Assembly: GCF_001243045.1 (NCBI RefSeq)
Contig: NZ_LN849006.1
Location: 1-64,000, forward strand
Direction: 5' to 3'
DNA: 64,000 nucleotides
Origin: Clostridium niameyense
GTDB taxonomy: Bacteria; Bacillota; Clostridia; Clostridiales; Clostridiaceae
In this document: in pieces, positions 38,733-48,338 of the stretch
Position numbering within the stretch: position 1 is the first letter of the stretch
How the letters are laid out: each line of letters begins with the position of its first letter
Notes under the pieces: generated by a model
The model's input: the letters and a program-made list of their open reading frames with translations, nothing else
The model's database searches: none
Told to the model about the DNA's origin: nothing
Program-made: the position numbers and the translations under genes

Positions 38733-40082
38733 ATGAAAAAACAATACAGTAATCTATTTAAGGCTATTGTAAACTCTTATAATGAGGGAAGTTTTAATAG
38801 TACTATAAATAAACTATTAAAAGAATATCCAAATAATAAACAAGACTTATGCAATGTAATTCCGTCTTTGTGTGGAGTAGAAGTAGATCCTGATTCTAAA
38901 TCCTTTATAAAAGATTTAGAAAAAGCTATAAAAGACTATTCCTCCAATCATAAGATAGTAAATAAAATAAAAGACTGTTCCGTGGATTGTAATAAAATTA
39001 ACGGTAAAACTCCGTGTCAAGATTCATGCCCTTTCAATGCTATATTATTGAACAAAAAAAATAATCGTACATATATAAATACTGATAAATGCACAGATTG
39101 CGGATTTTGTGTAGAAGCTTGCCCAACTGGTAGTATATTAGATAAAGTTCAGTTTATTCCTCTACTAGAATTATTAAAAAGTGATAAACCTGTAATAGCA
39201 GCAGTAGCTCCTGCTATTGTTGGACAATTTGGTTCAAATATAACCATTAATAAGCTACGATCTGCTTTTAAAAAAATAGGTTTTACAGATATGATAGAGG
39301 TAGCTTTTTTTGCTGATATGCTTACCTTAAAAGAATCTATAGAATTTAATCATCTTGTTCATAATGAGGATGACTTAATGATAACTTCTTGCTGCTGTCC
39401 TATGTGGGTTGGAATGCTAAAAAGAGTTTATAAGTCCCTTATAAAACACGTTTCACCTTCTGTATCTCCCATGATAGCTGCTGGAAGAGTAATAAAAAAA
39501 ATAAATCCAAATTGCAGTGTAGTATTTATAGGACCTTGTATAGCTAAAAAAGCTGAAGCTAAAGATAAAGATATAAATGATGCCATAGACTTTGTTTTAA
39601 CTTTTTCTGAACTAAAAGATATATTTGATTCATTAAATATAGATTTAAATAATCTTAAAGAAGATTTATCTTCAGAATATGCGTCTAGAGGTGGTAGATT
39701 ATATGCTAGAACTGGTGGAGTTTCTATTGCTGTTGAGGACGTAGTGAAAAAATTATTCCCCCAAAAGCTTTCATTATTAAAATCTACTCAAGGTAATGGT
39801 ATACTAGAGTGTAAAGAATTACTTTCGAAAGCACAAAAAGGAGAAATAGATTCAAACTTTATAGAAGGTATGGGATGCGTTGGTGGTTGTGTTGGTGGAC
39901 CCAAAGCATTAATTAATAAAGATATAGGAAAAAAAAATGTAGATACCTTTGCCAATAAATCCTCTATAAAAGTTTCCATAGATAGTCCTTGTATGAAAAA
40001 TATATTAAAAAAAATAAAGATAAACTCTATAGAAGATTTCAAAGATCCCAATAAAATAAAAATATTTGAAAGAGACTTTTAA
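38733..40082 (+). CDS. [FeFe]-hydrogenase-like iron-sulfur protein
   Basis: 449 residues. Eight cysteines near the N-terminus form two 4Fe-4S-type sets (C82, C86, C95, C99; C120, C123, C126, C130). The H-cluster-type motifs follow: TSCCCPMW (218-225), GPCIAKKAEA (267-276) and EGMGCVGGCVGGP (378-390). The L1 motif has an extra cysteine compared with TSCCPGW of standard fermentative hydrogenases, as in divergent clostridial groups whose role is unsettled. No partner subunit or maturase is adjacent. It may be catalytic or a redox sensor. GAGGTG precedes the ATG. Confidence 0.88.
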   Translation: MKKQYSNLFKAIVNSYNEGSFNSTINKLLKEYPNNKQDLCNVIPSLCGVEVDPDSKSFIKDLEKAIKDYSSNHKIVNKIKDCSVDCNKINGKTPCQDSCPFNAILLNKKNNRTYINTDKCTDCGFCVEACPTGSILDKVQFIPLLELLKSDKPVIAAVAPAIVGQFGSNITINKLRSAFKKIGFTDMIEVAFFADMLTLKESIEFNHLVHNEDDLMITSCCCPMWVGMLKRVYKSLIKHVSPSVSPMIAAGRVIKKINPNCSVVFIGPCIAKKAEAKDKDINDAIDFVLTFSELKDIFDSLNIDLNNLKEDLSSEYASRGGRLYARTGGVSIAVEDVVKKLFPQKLSLLKSTQGNGILECKELLSKAQKGEIDSNFIEGMGCVGGCVGGPKALINKDIGKKNVDTFANKSSIKVSIDSPCMKNILKKIKINSIEDFKDPNKIKIFERDF

Positions 40083-40109
40083 ATTATAAAAGCTAGGCGG
40101 GGTGGTATA

Positions 40110-40760
40110 ATGAATAATTTAAAAGCTGCAATTTTTGATTTAGATGGAACCTTAATAGACTCCATGGACATATGGAATAAAATAGATACAGATTTTTTAA
40201 CTAAAAGAAACTTAAAAGTTCCAATAAACTTAAAGGAAGAAATAGAAACACTGACTTTTGAAGAAGGTGCAACATATTTTAAAAACAGATTTAAACTCAC
40301 TGAAAGTATTGAAGATATACTAGAAGAATGGAATAACATGGCTTATAAGGAATATGCCCACAATATAAATTTAAAAAAGGGTGCAAAAAATTTTTTAAAT
40401 TTGTTAAAGTATAGAGGGATAAAAATTGCTATAGCCACAAGCAATACAACTCCATTAGTTAATGCTGTATTAAAAAACAATAATATTTTAAATTTATTTG
40501 ATGTTATAACTACTATAGATGAAGTGTCCAGAGGTAAGGACTTTCCAGATATATATTTATTAACATCAAAAAAACTTAATATAGATCCCAAAAATTGTAT
40601 AGTATTTGAAGATATATTACCTGCATTAAAAGGTGCTAAAGCTGCAGGCATGAAAGTTATTGCTGTATACGATACATATTCTAGTAAGTATAAAAAACAA
40701 ATGGAATCTTTAGCAGATTTATATATAAATGATTATGATGAAATACAAACAATCATATAA
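40110..40760 (+). CDS. HAD-family phosphatase, beta-phosphoglucomutase-like
   Basis: 216 residues. Motif I FDLDGTLIDSMD carries the nucleophilic Asp and general acid, with motif II ATSNT and motif III IVFEDILPALKGAKAAGMKV. The helical cap between residues 15 and 85 places it in subfamily I with phosphoglucomutase/phosphatases such as YcjU or YhcW. Substrate unknown. It starts 27 bp after the hydrogenase-like gene with GGGGTGG before the ATG, so the two are probably cotranscribed. Confidence 0.88.
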   Translation: MNNLKAAIFDLDGTLIDSMDIWNKIDTDFLTKRNLKVPINLKEEIETLTFEEGATYFKNRFKLTESIEDILEEWNNMAYKEYAHNINLKKGAKNFLNLLKYRGIKIAIATSNTTPLVNAVLKNNNILNLFDVITTIDEVSRGKDFPDIYLLTSKKLNIDPKNCIVFEDILPALKGAKAAGMKVIAVYDTYSSKYKKQMESLADLYINDYDEIQTII

Positions 40761-40796
40761 GTATCTAATTATATAATTTTTGTAAAAGTTTATCCC

Positions 40797-40830
40797 TATA
40801 TGAATATACTATAACTATACTATTCATATA
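40797..40830 (+). repeat. palindrome just upstream of the SH3-like gene
   Basis: TATATGAATA and TATTCATATA arms, 14-bp apart; the right arm ends against the AGGAGG binding site of the next gene. It may be an operator or a leader hairpin. Confidence 0.45.
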
Positions 40831-40843
40831 AGGAGGTATTTTA

Positions 40844-41245
40844 TTGTTTGGATTACTATTTTTCTTAATATTACTTTGTGGTTATGGATATATTTTTTAT
40901 TATTTTTCTAATAAATTAAATTTACAAAAAAAGCAAGTATTATTGTTAAAGCAGCATAATGAAAGCTTGAAAAATGAATTGAAATATAATAATCCTATTA
41001 AAAATATCAAAATTAGATACATTAATCCTGATGCTAATAGTGGAACTATAAATAAATATTGTAATATACATTTATATCCTATGGAGAATTCTCCAACAAT
41101 AAATAGTCTAGTTAAAGGTGAAAATATATATATAGTAGACAGTGCAGAAGTTTCAAATAAATTGTGGTATGAAATTACTTGCTTTTACAAAGGTGTTATT
41201 AATACCAAGGGATGGATAAAACAAGATTGTATAGATATTATATAA
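40844..41245 (+). CDS. membrane-anchored protein with bacterial SH3-like domain
   Basis: 133 residues: N-terminal transmembrane helix (2-21), short coiled linker (NLQKKQVLLLKQHNESLKNE) and a C-terminal beta-rich domain (about 57-133) with LYPMENSPTINSLVKGENIY and KGWIKQDCIDI, fitting the SH3b fold that often binds cell wall. The start is TTG, 7 nt after AAGGAGG. Function unknown; probably outside the membrane. Confidence 0.78.
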   Translation: MFGLLFFLILLCGYGYIFYYFSNKLNLQKKQVLLLKQHNESLKNELKYNNPIKNIKIRYINPDANSGTINKYCNIHLYPMENSPTINSLVKGENIYIVDSAEVSNKLWYEITCFYKGVINTKGWIKQDCIDII

Positions 41246-41247
41246 AT

Positions 41248-41289
41248 AAGATAATCTCTCTAATTTTTTAAAATTAGAGAGATTATCTT
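41248..41289. terminator. bidirectional terminator between the SH3-like gene and comB
   Basis: Perfect 20-bp palindromic arms (41248-41267 and 41270-41289) around two bases, serving the convergent genes on both sides. Confidence 0.9.
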
Positions 41290-42032
41290 TAAAATACTTT
41301 AGAACTTATATAACCTTTGTTAGCATTCAATATTTTACCATTAAAATATTCTGGCACAATAGTAGTTATGTCCTTTTGCATACAATACTTTAAGTCTTTT
41401 TCTAAATTTAATTTTTTTATTCTATTATAATGAGAAGCTTGCCTCATAAAACTTACTATATCTTTATTATTTAAATATATAAATTGTGCTGTTTTAGCTA
41501 TATCTGATAATACTATATCTTTTTTTATATTGCATATACAATCTATAAGATAACCGCTACATATAAAATCATCTATAGAAAATTCTCCATAAGTTCCAGC
41601 GTTAATTATAATTACATCATTATTTATATCCATAACTTTTTCTGCAGTGCTTTTAGAATTAATCAAAGCAGATATTAATATATTTTTTGCACCTATACTT
41701 TTATTTATAGCCTTAGTACCATTAGTTGTTGTTAATATTAAGGTTTTTCCTAAAATTCTATCTTTAGTATATTCCAATGGAGAATTTGAACAATCAAACC
41801 CATCTATCTTTAACGCATTTCTTTCTCCACCAAGTATATAATTATCTCTATTCTTGTTAGCTATATTTTTAGCTTCTTCTACAGTTAATACTGGAATAAC
41901 ATCTTTACACCCATTTTTTAAAGCTGTTACAATAACTGAAGTAGCTCTTAATATATCTATAACCACTACTGTTTTATCTTTTATTTTATTTGGTGTTACA
42001 TAATCTGCAGAAATTATGATATCAATATTCAT
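41289..42032 (-). CDS. comB: 2-phosphosulfolactate phosphatase family protein
   Basis: 247 residues of the ComB family: [39 protein letters not shown] and [10 protein letters not shown] are diagnostic. In methanogens ComB acts in coenzyme M synthesis; in clostridia without that pathway its substrate is unknown, possibly a sulfonate or related 2-phospho acid. It follows the radical SAM gene by 10 bp, in one transcript. AGGGGGA precedes the ATG. Confidence 0.88.
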   Translation of the reverse strand: MNIDIIISADYVTPNKIKDKTVVVIDILRATSVIVTALKNGCKDVIPVLTVEEAKNIANKNRDNYILGGERNALKIDGFDCSNSPLEYTKDRILGKTLILTTTNGTKAINKSIGAKNILISALINSKSTAEKVMDINNDVIIINAGTYGEFSIDDFICSGYLIDCICNIKKDIVLSDIAKTAQFIYLNNKDIVSFMRQASHYNRIKKLNLEKDLKYCMQKDITTIVPEYFNGKILNANKGYISSKVF

Positions 42033-42042
42033 AAAAATCCCC

Positions 42043-42975
42043 CTACAATTTATTATAGTTTAACCCTTGATATATATTTTCATCCTTCAATTTTTTGTCT
42101 ATATCATTTAACACTTCCCACTTTTTTAAACTCCACATGGGACCTATTAAAAGATTTCTTGGAGCATCTCCCGTAAGTCTATGAACAACCATTTCAGGTG
42201 GTAACATACTTATAGATGTACAAATTAAATCTATATATTCCTCTTGAGTTAAAAATTCTAATTTACCTTGATTATAAAGTCTAACAAGAGGTGTATCTTT
42301 TAATAAGTGTAATAGATGAAATTTAATTCCTTGTATATCTAATTTAGATATATATCTAACCGTATCTAGCATTTGTCTTTTATTTTCACCTGGCAATCCA
42401 AAAATAGTGTGAACAACTACATCTATATTTCTTTCCCTTAAATTTTTTACTGCTTGCTCAAATACCTCTAATTCATATCCTCTATTAATAATTTTTGCTG
42501 TATTGTTGTTAACAGTTTGTAGTCCTAATTCAATCCATAAATATACCTTCTTATTCATTTCTTCTAATAAATCTAATATATCTTCACCTAAGCAATCTGG
42601 TCTTGTAGCTATAGCCAATGCTATAACGCCATCTTCTTTTATAGCTTCTTCATATTTTTCCTTTAGTACATCAATGCGACCATATGTATTTGTATAGGCC
42701 TGAAAGTAAGCTATATATTTATTACTTTTCCATTTTTTATTCATAATCTCTTTGATTTCTGCAAACTGATCATGTATTGAACGATGCCTATCTCCTGCAA
42801 AATCTCCTGAACCTTTAGCACTACAATATATACATCCTCCTGTACTTATAGTACCATCTCTATTGGGGCAGTAAAAACCTCCATCTAAGGATATCTTAAA
42901 TACCTTAGATCCAAATTTATTCCTTAAAAAATAATTTAAACTATGATATCTTTTATTATACCAGTTAAATTCCAT
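42043..42975 (-). CDS. radical SAM protein, YhcC family
   Basis: 310 residues. The cluster cysteines are C36, C48 and C51 in [17 protein letters not shown], the spaced arrangement of the YhcC/TIGR01212 family. [21 protein letters not shown] and [16 protein letters not shown] follow, and [12 protein letters not shown] is family-typical. Function unknown. Its binding site GGAGG comes straight after the U-run of the upstream gene's terminator; its likely promoter lies inside that terminator. Confidence 0.9.
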   Translation of the reverse strand: MEFNWYNKRYHSLNYFLRNKFGSKVFKISLDGGFYCPNRDGTISTGGCIYCSAKGSGDFAGDRHRSIHDQFAEIKEIMNKKWKSNKYIAYFQAYTNTYGRIDVLKEKYEEAIKEDGVIALAIATRPDCLGEDILDLLEEMNKKVYLWIELGLQTVNNNTAKIINRGYELEVFEQAVKNLRERNIDVVVHTIFGLPGENKRQMLDTVRYISKLDIQGIKFHLLHLLKDTPLVRLYNQGKLEFLTQEEYIDLICTSISMLPPEMVVHRLTGDAPRNLLIGPMWSLKKWEVLNDIDKKLKDENIYQGLNYNKL

Positions 42976-42991
42976 ATAAATTCCTCCAAAA

Positions 42992-43027
42992 AAGTATCTG
43001 TAAATATTATAACTTACAGATACTTTT
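42992..43027 (-). terminator. terminator of the lipoprotein gene
   Basis: AAGTATCTGTAA/TTACAGATACTT-type stem with a 10-nt loop, followed by TTTTTT on the minus strand. It contains the -10 of the next gene in its loop. Confidence 0.85.
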
Positions 43028-43033
43028 TTTCAA
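43006..43033 (-). promoter_or_regulatory. promoter overlapping a terminator, for the radical SAM-comB pair
   Basis: -35 TTGAAA (43028-43033), 16-bp spacer, -10 TATAAT (43006-43011) on the minus strand. The -10 sits in the loop region of the terminator hairpin. Transcription would start in the 3' arm, with a leader of roughly 25 nt. Confidence 0.55.
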
Positions 43034-43038
43034 AATTA

Positions 43039-44148
43039 TTATAGTTTTTTTAACTTAAAATTATTTAAATTTAATTGCCATTTTCCTATAAATTTAGATA
43101 CTGCCTTATTATTGTTCTCTTTGGATCTTACATCGAAATTTACACTATCTCTATTAAAAGATGAAAATTTCACATTAACTTTATCTAATGGATACTTATC
43201 TTCAAATTTTATGGGAATTATTTCTCCACTATCACTTTTATAAATCCTAATATTTTTACTTTTATCACTATTTTCATATTGAAGAACTATAAATTTTTCA
43301 TCAGGAGAAAACACCATAAAATCTATTTTATTTGCCTTTAATATATCTAAAGGTAATACCTCCTTACCTATAGGTTCTTCTTTAGATTTATTCATGCCTC
43401 CCTGGTTTTCTTCTCCTTCTTTAGGTGCTTGTTCTTGATCTCCTTCATCTGCCTCTCCTTGTACCGCTTTAGACTCATCTATGGTTATAATAGCAGCGAA
43501 AACATTATTTTCATCATAAGTAGATATAGCTATAAGATTTTCATTATATGCAAAACTCATAGTGCCAATATGTTTTTTAGGTATATCTATTTTCTTAACA
43601 TTAGCCTTATCATCCTTAGAATATGAAAAATCAGGTATTCCGCTTGAATCCAAAATAAGTTCTGTTTTTATTTCATTTTTATTTCTGTATCTTATTTTAT
43701 TTTTTTCTAAAAATGCCTCTTTATCCATATTAATATTTATAGCATCTATTTTATAATGATTATTTTCTTTTATAACTTTTATTCTATACTCCTCTATACA
43801 AGTATAGGGATTTTGTGAATTTATACTCACAGTTTTAACTGAAAATATACCAGATTTTCCTACATTATTAGTTTCATCTATAGTGTAACCTTTAATTTTT
43901 AAATCTTGATTATTCTTATTTTCCACCCCTTGTTTAGAAAGTCTATTAGAATACATAGTTTTAATATTCTCTACATTACCTTCAATTAAATAATTCATAT
44001 AGGTTTCAACTATATTCATGGCTATTTTCATATCGAAATCATTGTCGATTTTGCCCTCTTCCTTTTTACTTCTACATCCAAACAAAGATATACTACTTAA
44101 AATTAAAATTAAGCATATAACTTTCTTTACCCTATAATTAAATTTCAA
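43039..44148 (-). CDS. predicted lipoprotein of unknown function
   Basis: 369 residues. Signal peptide VICLILILSSISLFGC with lipobox Cys25; the mature part starts with a charged stretch. Residues about 30-160 look like an NTF2/DUF4829-type lipoprotein domain by secondary structure only. An acidic, Gln-rich low-complexity linker (DEGDQEQAPKEGEENQGG) near residue 245-265 separates it from a C-terminal beta-rich part. The start is TTG with GGAGG 7 nt upstream. It is divergent from the YkvI-like gene. I do not recognise a family with confidence. Confidence 0.8.
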   Translation of the reverse strand: MKFNYRVKKVICLILILSSISLFGCRSKKEEGKIDNDFDMKIAMNIVETYMNYLIEGNVENIKTMYSNRLSKQGVENKNNQDLKIKGYTIDETNNVGKSGIFSVKTVSINSQNPYTCIEEYRIKVIKENNHYKIDAININMDKEAFLEKNKIRYRNKNEIKTELILDSSGIPDFSYSKDDKANVKKIDIPKKHIGTMSFAYNENLIAISTYDENNVFAAIITIDESKAVQGEADEGDQEQAPKEGEENQGGMNKSKEEPIGKEVLPLDILKANKIDFMVFSPDEKFIVLQYENSDKSKNIRIYKSDSGEIIPIKFEDKYPLDKVNVKFSSFNRDSVNFDVRSKENNNKAVSKFIGKWQLNLNNFKLKKL

Positions 44149-44294
44149 TTTTAGTCCTCCTTTCTAATCTAATTTTTAATATTAATCTAATATAATTATT
44201 TTCTCCTTAAAAATAAAATTTAATTAAAAATCATTATTTTCATTTTTATATATATATTTATATAAAGGAATAATTAATGAAATTAGGAGGAATC

Positions 44295-45341
44295 ATGATA
44301 AAAAAGAAATTAAATCTAATTTTTCAAATGGCGGCAGTTTTTATAGGAACTATAGTTGGTGCTGGCCTTGCATCCGGACAAGAAATGACTCAATTTTTCA
44401 CTACATACGGATATAAAAGTTTTATAGGACTTACTATATGCTTTTTTGTGTATATCATCATGGGATCTATAATAATTGATATAAGTATAAAACACAATTT
44501 AAACTCTTATAATGGTTTAATTGGTTTAGTAAGTCCAGGTTTTTTAGGTAAAGCAATAGATCTACTTACAGGATTATTCCTTATAAGTAGTTCTGCTATA
44601 ATACTTGCAGGTAGTGGAGCTTTACTTCATCAATACTTTGGAATTTCTAAATGGATTGGCATTTGTTTAATGATATTTTTTTCATTAATTGTATTACTTA
44701 GAAATACCAAAGGTCTTATAGAAATAAATTCATTTATAGTTCCTAGCCTTATGATAGTTATTATAACCGTATTTATACTTTATTTAGCGTTATCCAAAAA
44801 TGTAAGTATAGCTTATATCAAAACTATACCTAATTATAAAAGACATTGGCTAGGCTCTACATTTATATATAGTGGATTTAACATTCTTTGTTGTAGCGGG
44901 GTTTTAGTTCCATTAAGTACTGAAATTAAAGATAAAACTACATTAAAATCTGGTTTAATTTTAGGTTCTTTAGGTCTTACTATTTTATCTTTCATAATAA
45001 ATTTATTACTTTTACTTAACATACCATATATTTTTAAATATGAAATTCCCCTATTATATATAGCTAATAGATTTGGAACTATAATTCAAATAATGTTATT
45101 ATGCATAATTTGGCTTGAAATGTTCTCTACTGAAGTTTCAAATATATACAGTGTGGGAAAAACTATGGAACAATCTCTAGGAATATCTTATAAAAAATCC
45201 ATATTCATAGTAATATTACTAGCTATTCCTATATCACAATTAGGATTTGTAAATTTAATAAATGTGTTGTATCCTAGTTTTGCAGTAATAAGTTTTATTT
45301 TTATGATTCAATGTATCATTTTCTATATAAAAGATAAATAA
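44295..45341 (+). CDS. YkvI-like membrane protein, probable transporter
   Basis: 348 residues from the ATG at 44295, which follows AGGAGG; an upstream ATG at 44277 precedes that site. About ten transmembrane segments. The start FQMAAVFIGTIVGAGLASGQ with EMTQFF resembles the LeuT/APC-fold first helix and is typical of the YkvI family (COG3949), distantly related to GerAB and amino-acid permeases. Substrate unknown. The next gene follows after 39 bp, so the two may be cotranscribed. Confidence 0.85.
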   Translation: MIKKKLNLIFQMAAVFIGTIVGAGLASGQEMTQFFTTYGYKSFIGLTICFFVYIIMGSIIIDISIKHNLNSYNGLIGLVSPGFLGKAIDLLTGLFLISSSAIILAGSGALLHQYFGISKWIGICLMIFFSLIVLLRNTKGLIEINSFIVPSLMIVIITVFILYLALSKNVSIAYIKTIPNYKRHWLGSTFIYSGFNILCCSGVLVPLSTEIKDKTTLKSGLILGSLGLTILSFIINLLLLLNIPYIFKYEIPLLYIANRFGTIIQIMLLCIIWLEMFSTEVSNIYSVGKTMEQSLGISYKKSIFIVILLAIPISQLGFVNLINVLYPSFAVISFIFMIQCIIFYIKDK

Positions 45342-45380
45342 AATTTAAAACTATAGATTTTAACAATTGAGGTGTTTTAG

Positions 45381-46277
45381 ATGAATTCATTAAGTAACTG
45401 TACACTATGTCCTAGAAATTGTAGTGTAGATAGAGCGAATGGACAAATGGGTTTTTGTAATAGTACAAAAAATATTAAAATAAGTAGGGCAGCTCTTCAT
45501 CATTGGGAGGAACCCTGCATATCTGGAAGAAATGGCTCTGGCGCTGTTTTCTTCTCTAATTGCAACTTACAATGTGTATTTTGTCAAAATCATAAAATAA
45601 GTCATGAAGGTTATGGAAAGGAAATCTCTATAAAAGATTTATCTAATATATTTATTAAATTACAAAGAGAAGGTGCTCATAACATAAATTTAGTAACGCC
45701 CACTCATTATGTGCCTGAAATTATAGAAGCTATAAAATTATCTAAAAAATATGGTTTATCTATACCTATATTATATAATTCCAATGGATATGAAAATATA
45801 GAGACTATTAAAATGTTGGAAGGATATATAGATATATATTTACCAGATTTTAAATACTTTAATAATAAATACTCTGTAAAATATTCAAGCTGCAATAATT
45901 ACTTTGAACATACCTCAAAGGCTATAGAAGAAATGTTTAATCAAGTAGGAACTCCTGTATTTAACACGGAAGGAATTATGCAAAGAGGAATCATAATACG
46001 CCATCTTATGTTACCTGGCTTATTATTTGATAGTAAAAAAGTAATTGATTATATATATAGTAAATTTAAAGATGATGTATATATAAGCCTAATGAATCAA
46101 TATACTCCTTTAAATAATTTAAGTAAATATCCAGAACTAAATAAAACTTTAAATCCTAAACATTATGATTCTATGATAAATTATTGTTTAGAACTTGGAA
46201 TTAAAAATGCATTTATTCAAGAATCAGGAACCTCGTCTAAAAAATTTGTTCCTAACTTTGATTTAACAGGAATATAA
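45381..46277 (+). CDS. radical SAM protein, PflA-like (COG1313)
   Basis: 298 residues. N-terminal cysteine-rich lead CTLCPRNCSVDRANGQMGFC is family-specific; the radical SAM cluster is C61, C65, C68 in SNCNLQCVFCQN. Later NLVTPTHYVPEI, PDFKYF and IIRHLMLPGLL match the group. It resembles glycyl-radical activases, but no radical enzyme is adjacent; the YjjI pair in this window has its own activase. GAGGTG precedes the ATG. Confidence 0.9.
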   Translation: MNSLSNCTLCPRNCSVDRANGQMGFCNSTKNIKISRAALHHWEEPCISGRNGSGAVFFSNCNLQCVFCQNHKISHEGYGKEISIKDLSNIFIKLQREGAHNINLVTPTHYVPEIIEAIKLSKKYGLSIPILYNSNGYENIETIKMLEGYIDIYLPDFKYFNNKYSVKYSSCNNYFEHTSKAIEEMFNQVGTPVFNTEGIMQRGIIIRHLMLPGLLFDSKKVIDYIYSKFKDDVYISLMNQYTPLNNLSKYPELNKTLNPKHYDSMINYCLELGIKNAFIQESGTSSKKFVPNFDLTGI

Positions 46278-46312
46278 AGAACTAGCCATAAATTCATTAT
46301 GGCTAGTTCTTT
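46276..46312. terminator. bidirectional terminator between convergent genes
   Basis: AAAGAACTAGCCATAA/TTATGGCTAGTTCTTT perfect 16-bp arms between the radical SAM gene and the chemoreceptor gene. Confidence 0.9.
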
Positions 46313-48107
46313 ATATCCTATATTTATTTAAATCTGATTTAAATGTCTCTGTTATTTCCTTAAAAGCATGTATATTTTTAACCAATTTATCTATTTCGTT
46401 AATATAACTTGAGACATTGGCGCTAACTTCTTCTGAAGATGCTGAGTTTTCTTCTGCTATAGCTGCTAAGGATTCTATATTACCATAAATACCTGATATA
46501 GAATCTGCCTCCTTATTAAGTTCATTTATTGTTTTTATCATAGAAGAAGATACTGATCTTATAGATGTAGTAGCCTCATAGCTTATACTCCTTACAGTTT
46601 CTAAATTTTTAGTCTCATTCTGAAGTATACTATATTGGGAAGCTATTTTATCTACTAAGCCTTTTACATCCTCTGCAAACTTAACAAGGTTAGTATTTAT
46701 TTCTTGAACTGCATCTTTAGATTGTTCTGCAAGCTTTGCAACTTCTCCAGCTACTACAGCAAATCCTTTTCCTTGCTCTCCTGCACGAGCTGCCTCAATA
46801 GATGCATTTAAAGCTAATAAATTAGTTTGTTCTGAAATTCCCGATACTATAGACACAATATTAGTTATATCTTTCGCGTTTGACTCTAACTTCAGACCCG
46901 TATCTTTTAGTTCTTGAAAATTATTAAGAGTGTCTAATATATTTTTACTTGTATTATTAACACTATCATAACTATTATTTACTTTATCTAATGCCTTTTC
47001 TAATTCAGATTTATTATTATTTTCGCTATTAACAATACTCTTTAAATTTTCTATATTACAATTTAATACTGAAACTGCTTCTTCCGTATTTTCTGCTTGA
47101 CTTACTGAGGAATTAGCAACTTGTTCTACTACACCAGATATTTCTTTAGAAGTATGATTCATTGAATCTGATATAATATTTATATTATCAACAAAATTAT
47201 TCATTTCATCAGTTACACCTTTAAAGCCAACAAAATCTGCTCTGATATTACTTTTATGTGATTTTATATTATTATATAATTCCTCAAAAAAATCTCCTGT
47301 TACTATATCTCCATCTTCTATATAATGACTATTATTAATTCTACTTATTTGTTCCTCTATAATATGTCTAGGTCTCATAAGTACTTCACCTATTATACCA
47401 GAAGCTATTGCTGATATTACAGATAATGCTATAGATTTTACAATATTATTTAATCCAAGCAAAGGAATTGAACATAATATACTAATAAAAAAAGTAAATA
47501 TAGCTACTTTTGCACCAATACTTTTTATAAATCCTAAAGATAATATTTTATTAAATTTAAATACCTTCTTATAATATATATCCTTTTCAAAAGTTAACTT
47601 TAGCTTTAAAAATTCTTCATTTTTTTCTATTTCTTCTATTTTTATATCCTCTTTAAAAAAATCTGAACTTCCTTGTATTAGTCCTAAAAAATAGTCAAAC
47701 ATTCCTCTTTTAGAACTATAACTAAATATAGCCTGTCTATTTGATATAGGATCTAATATTAAAATAGGTGGTTTAGCTCCTGGAAACTTTTTAGTCATTA
47801 CTATATGGACATCAAACATTGACTTTAAAAATGAATAAAGATTTTCATGCTTAAAAAATGCAGGATAGACATTAAAAAATGATGTTATATTGTCTACCCC
47901 TATTCTTCCCCATAATGTTTTTACGTCTGTACCATAATTTTTTGCTATTATTTTTATAAGCTCTTTCACCTTAGAATCTTCTACATTCTCCATAGGAGAA
48001 AATATTTTGCCCTGCCAACCAACTTTTTTCATAGCATCTTTAACAACGCCTTCTCCACAAAGATTTATACAAGTTTTCATCCAAGTATCTACTACTGTAC
48101 CTTTCAC
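46311..48107 (-). CDS. H-NOX-domain methyl-accepting chemotaxis protein (heme gas sensor)
   Basis: 598 residues. An H-NOX heme domain fills 1 to about 185: [20 protein letters not shown] at the start, proximal heme ligand H101 ([11 protein letters not shown]) and the heme-propionate motif Y130, S132, R134. Y139 corresponds to the distal-pocket Tyr140 of the Caldanaerobacter protein, associated with O2 as well as NO binding. Two hydrophobic segments (about 200-245) form the membrane part. The signalling coiled coil peaks at [20 protein letters not shown]. The start is GTG with AAGGAGGG. Predicted to couple NO/O2 to flagellar behaviour. Confidence 0.93.
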   Translation of the reverse strand: MKGTVVDTWMKTCINLCGEGVVKDAMKKVGWQGKIFSPMENVEDSKVKELIKIIAKNYGTDVKTLWGRIGVDNITSFFNVYPAFFKHENLYSFLKSMFDVHIVMTKKFPGAKPPILILDPISNRQAIFSYSSKRGMFDYFLGLIQGSSDFFKEDIKIEEIEKNEEFLKLKLTFEKDIYYKKVFKFNKILSLGFIKSIGAKVAIFTFFISILCSIPLLGLNNIVKSIALSVISAIASGIIGEVLMRPRHIIEEQISRINNSHYIEDGDIVTGDFFEELYNNIKSHKSNIRADFVGFKGVTDEMNNFVDNINIISDSMNHTSKEISGVVEQVANSSVSQAENTEEAVSVLNCNIENLKSIVNSENNNKSELEKALDKVNNSYDSVNNTSKNILDTLNNFQELKDTGLKLESNAKDITNIVSIVSGISEQTNLLALNASIEAARAGEQGKGFAVVAGEVAKLAEQSKDAVQEINTNLVKFAEDVKGLVDKIASQYSILQNETKNLETVRSISYEATTSIRSVSSSMIKTINELNKEADSISGIYGNIESLAAIAEENSASSEEVSANVSSYINEIDKLVKNIHAFKEITETFKSDLNKYRI

Positions 48108-48185
48108 ATATAACCCTCCTTACTATTACTTTTATTACTTTATATTTTAATTAATTTTATAGGAAAATTATTCTTATATTTTATA

Positions 48186-48214
48186 ATTATATAATAGCCT
48201 TGTATTATTTACAA
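48186..48214 (-). promoter_or_regulatory. promoter of the H-NOX receptor gene
   Basis: -35 TTGTAA (48209-48214), 17-bp spacer, -10 TATAAT (48186-48191) on the minus strand, leaving a leader of about 75 nt. No flagellar sigma-D-type site is apparent. Confidence 0.65.
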
Positions 48215-48298
48215 AGGTTCATGGTAGGTTTTTCATAAAATTATACTCCATTAATATCTAATTTGTTATAATAATCCTTATTATTTATAATAATATAA

Positions 48299-48338
48299 AA
48301 AATATAAGGAGCATTAATAATCATGCTCCTTATATTTT
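48299..48338 (-). terminator. terminator of the XRE regulator gene
   Basis: Stem of about 15 bp AAATATAAGGAGCAT/ATGCTCCTTATATTT with an 8-nt loop and A/T-rich flanks giving U-runs. Confidence 0.85.
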
